64,000 nt of DNA from an uncultured bacterium (GTDB lineage: Bacteria > Verrucomicrobiota > Lentisphaeria > Victivallales > UBA1829), in the NCBI GenBank assembly GCA_949297765.1, contig CASFTV010000019.1:1-64000 (forward strand), written 5' to 3'. Of this stretch, positions 61,911-64,000 are shown piece by piece. The position numbers were made by a program, and so were the translations under genes. Positions within the stretch are counted from its first letter, which is position 1; every line of letters starts with the position of its first letter. The notes under the pieces are model-generated. The model had not been told where the DNA came from and did not search any database. It saw only the letters and a list, made by a program, of their open reading frames with translations.

Positions 61911-64000
61911 ATGAACGACCGAATCCGGCGCATGGTGGAACGCGTCCAGAAGGAAGAACTCAATCCGGACATCGTCCAGGTGGAATTCGATCCGTTTGAC
62001 GAAAAACTCGCGGAACCGATGATGATCGCCAAACGCCTCACCGAGTTTCTCAACGCGCAGAAACCGTTTTTCATTGAAGAGAGCCATCTGATCGGCGTCC
62101 CGCGCCTTTCGGGCTGTCCGGTCCCCGGCGACATTTTCACGCGCTCCGGCCATTCGAACTTCCGCGAAGCCACTGCCCGGTACTACAACAAACCGCAGGA
62201 GAATCTCTGCACGCTGGAATGGCAGCACTCCAATGCGAACTTTGCAAAAGTGATCCGGCTCGGACTCAACGGCTATCTCCGGGAAATCAACGCGGCGCGG
62301 AAAAACTTTCTCGGCAGACGCGACAATCTGGCCTTCCTTGCCGCGCTCGAAATGATGATCCGGGGCATCTCCATGTTCGCCGACAAATGCCGCGGCGAGG
62401 TTCTGAAACAGGCAAAGGAGAGCCGCGATCCCGAACGCCGCCAGGCACTTCTCCGTCTTGCGGAAAGCTGTCTGCAGGTGCCGATGAATCCCGCGCGGAA
62501 TTTTGAGGAGGCCGTGCAGAGCGTCTTCTTCTGTTTCGAATTCCTTCCCGACAGCATCGGGCGCGCCGACCAGTATTTCTATCCGCTCTACCGGAAGGGA
62601 ATCGACGAAGGAACGCTGACGCGCGATCATGCAAAGGAACTCCTTCAGGAACTGTTCATCCACATTCACGCCCATACGCCCAACAGCAGCTGCAACAACG
62701 ACCGGGGCGCCGAATCGCACTTTGTCGTCGGGGGCTACACGCGGGAGCATGAAGACGGATACAATGAACTTTCCGAACTCATTCTGGAATCCATGATGGA
62801 ACTTCCCCTCGAACGTCCGCAGGTCTCGCTGCGGTGGACGAACAAAACCCCGCGCGCCATTCTCCGCCGCACCATGGACCGGGAACGGCACGATCCCAAA
62901 AAGCGCATTGCCTTTGTCAACGACGAACCGCGGATCGCCTCGATGCAGAAGATCAACCACCTTCCGTTCGAAGTCGCCTGCGACTACATCATGGTCGGCT
63001 GCAACGAACCGGCGTATCAGGGCGGAATTTCGCTGGGCGGCAACACCTGCAACATTCTCCGCTCCCTGCTGAACACGCTGAACAGACGGCGGTCCGAAAT
63101 TCTGGAGTGTCCCGATTTCGACGCCTTCTACACCATCTACGAACAGGAGTTTTTCAAGGATCTGGAGCGGATGCTGGAATACTCCAACCGCTTCAACATT
63201 CTGCGCTCCCGGGACTGCAACGTTCTCAGTTCGCTGTTTCTGGAAGGGTGTATCGAGCGGGCGGAAAGCGCGACCCGCGGCGGAGCGAAGCTCGCCCGCG
63301 GCGGCGGCGTCAATCTGATGGGCGGAACCAATCTGATCGATTCGCTGACCGTGATCCGCCAGTTTGTCTACGACGAGAAACGCGTCACGCTGAAACGACT
63401 CCTCGACGCGCTGGACGCCGACTGGAAGGGTGCGGAGGACCTCCGGCTGGAAATCCTCCGAGACGGACGGTTCTTCGGCAATCATGATGAATACTCCGAC
63501 TCGATCGCCCGCCGCCTGAACGAAAGTCTCTACCGTTTTGCGAAAGACAGGACCGACCTGTTCGGCACACCGCTCACCTACGGGAATCTGACCGGCTACA
63601 ATCCGCACTTTGCGTTTTTCGGTTCTCTCACGGGAGCGACCCCGGACGGACGCGTTGCCGGAAGCGCCCTCACGTTCGGAAGCGGTCAGGTTTACGGCAA
63701 GGAACTCAACGGCATCACCTCCCATCTTCTTTCGGTCGCGCAGATGGATCCCACGGGAGTCCTCTGCGGGAACACAATCATGAATTTGACCGTGGACAAT
63801 TCAACCGTCCGGAACGAAGAGGGGTTCGAAAAACTCGTTCTTCTGATCGAAACGTATTTCAAAGCCGGCGGACTGCATATCCAGCTCAACTATCTCTCGC
63901 GGGAAGAGCTGATTGCGGCAAAGGCGGATCAGGAGAAATACAAGAATCTGCGGGTGCGCGTTTCCGGGTTCTCCGCAACATTCGTCAAGCTGAACGAATC
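61911..64000 (+). CDS. Glycyl radical enzyme (PFL/diol-dehydratase family), 3' end cut by window
   Basis: Open frame of 696 residues, still open at the window edge. Motifs of glycyl radical enzymes: catalytic cysteine Cys364 in VGCNEPAYQ (GCVEP in common dehydratases, GCNEP here) and the glycyl radical loop VRVSGFSAT with Gly686, close to the expected C-terminus. The N-terminus (ERVQKEELNPDIVQVEFDP) is typical of dehydratase-like or decarboxylase members. It needs a radical SAM activase, expected just beyond the window. AAAAGGAG precedes the ATG. Diol dehydratase, choline lyase-like or another role cannot be decided from sequence. Confidence 0.88.
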   Translation, partial: MNDRIRRMVERVQKEELNPDIVQVEFDPFDEKLAEPMMIAKRLTEFLNAQKPFFIEESHLIGVPRLSGCPVPGDIFTRSGHSNFREATARYYNKPQENLCTLEWQHSNANFAKVIRLGLNGYLREINAARKNFLGRRDNLAFLAALEMMIRGISMFADKCRGEVLKQAKESRDPERRQALLRLAESCLQVPMNPARNFEEAVQSVFFCFEFLPDSIGRADQYFYPLYRKGIDEGTLTRDHAKELLQELFIHIHAHTPNSSCNNDRGAESHFVVGGYTREHEDGYNELSELILESMMELPLERPQVSLRWTNKTPRAILRRTMDRERHDPKKRIAFVNDEPRIASMQKINHLPFEVACDYIMVGCNEPAYQGGISLGGNTCNILRSLLNTLNRRRSEILECPDFDAFYTIYEQEFFKDLERMLEYSNRFNILRSRDCNVLSSLFLEGCIERAESATRGGAKLARGGGVNLMGGTNLIDSLTVIRQFVYDEKRVTLKRLLDALDADWKGAEDLRLEILRDGRFFGNHDEYSDSIARRLNESLYRFAKDRTDLFGTPLTYGNLTGYNPHFAFFGSLTGATPDGRVAGSALTFGSGQVYGKELNGITSHLLSVAQMDPTGVLCGNTIMNLTVDNSTVRNEEGFEKLVLLIETYFKAGGLHIQLNYLSREELIAAKADQEKYKNLRVRVSGFSATFVKLNE

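Noticed and set aside
61815-63725. 636-residue antisense frame over the glycyl radical enzyme
   Set aside because: The plus frame carries GCNEP and RVSGFS motifs; the antisense frame has none.
1-64000. tRNA or rRNA genes
   Set aside because: The gaps are short and none shows a cloverleaf or rRNA-like sequence that I could recognise by eye.
1-64000. Insertion sequences or prophage
   Set aside because: No transposase, integrase or structural phage protein was recognised; the single phage-type protein at 57025 is isolated.

Overview
The window looks like a chromosome segment of a polysaccharide-degrading bacterium of the PVC group, most likely Lentisphaerota (Victivallales-like). The reasons are five pseudopilin genes of the prepilin-type N-terminal plus C-terminal H-X9-DG kind sitting beside glycoside hydrolase genes, many sugar-responsive GntR/LacI and AraC regulators, a high-GC, CCGGA-rich coding style, and a strict-anaerobe flavour (glycyl radical enzyme, HydE, 2-hydroxyacyl-CoA dehydratase-type protein). 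The taxonomic call is inference: no rRNA or tRNA gene was recognised.

Region 1 (about 1-20110) consists almost entirely of four cassettes, each made of a transcription regulator, one pseudopilin and one large glycoside hydrolase. A: AraC (3340-4155) divergent from pseudopilin and a GH106-like enzyme. B: GntR/LacI, pseudopilin, GH5-like enzyme, with overlapping or near-touching genes. C: AraC, pseudopilin, GH39/clan-A enzyme. D: GntR/LacI, pseudopilin, GH39/clan-A enzyme on the minus strand, convergent with C. A fifth cassette (E, 50701-57053) has GntR/LacI, a frameshifted pseudopilin, a GH2 enzyme and a small secreted protein. Consensus sigma70 promoters and repeat operators lie directly before the regulators.

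Region 2 (20155-25000): a two-copy 76-bp repeat, then a minus-strand run of EamA transporter, GH29 alpha-L-fucosidase, SGNH esterase with a lysine-rich tail, and GH78-like alpha-L-rhamnosidase. This is mostly cytoplasmic deoxysugar processing. Region 3 (25089-28773): FmdB zinc ribbon, rsmA, a fused activase/2-hydroxyacyl-CoA dehydratase-like protein and a cupin. Region 4 (28806-35969): a divergent GntR/LacI regulator and a tight operon of MDR dehydrogenase, sugar isomerase, two CE7 acetyl esterases (one exported, one cytosolic) and a GH57-like protein, closed by a terminator.

Region 5 (35961-49863) is largely housekeeping: MscS channel, mnmA-hydE-GH36 (4-bp overlaps), an RlhA-type U32 protein, a Gfo/Idh/MocA oxidoreductase, topA with an unusual C-terminus, argD and argF. 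Region 6 (57025-64000): a small phage-type conserved protein, the dTDP-L-rhamnose operon rfbBACD with 4-bp overlaps throughout, a small lipoprotein, and a glycyl radical enzyme running off the right edge just after its glycyl radical motif.

The most interesting system is the repeated regulator-pseudopilin-glycosidase cassette. Every exported giant glycosidase here has its own pseudopilin translated just before it and its own local regulator. A dedicated pseudopilin per enzyme, perhaps serving type II-like secretion or surface display, is my inference; no secretion machinery is encoded in the window.
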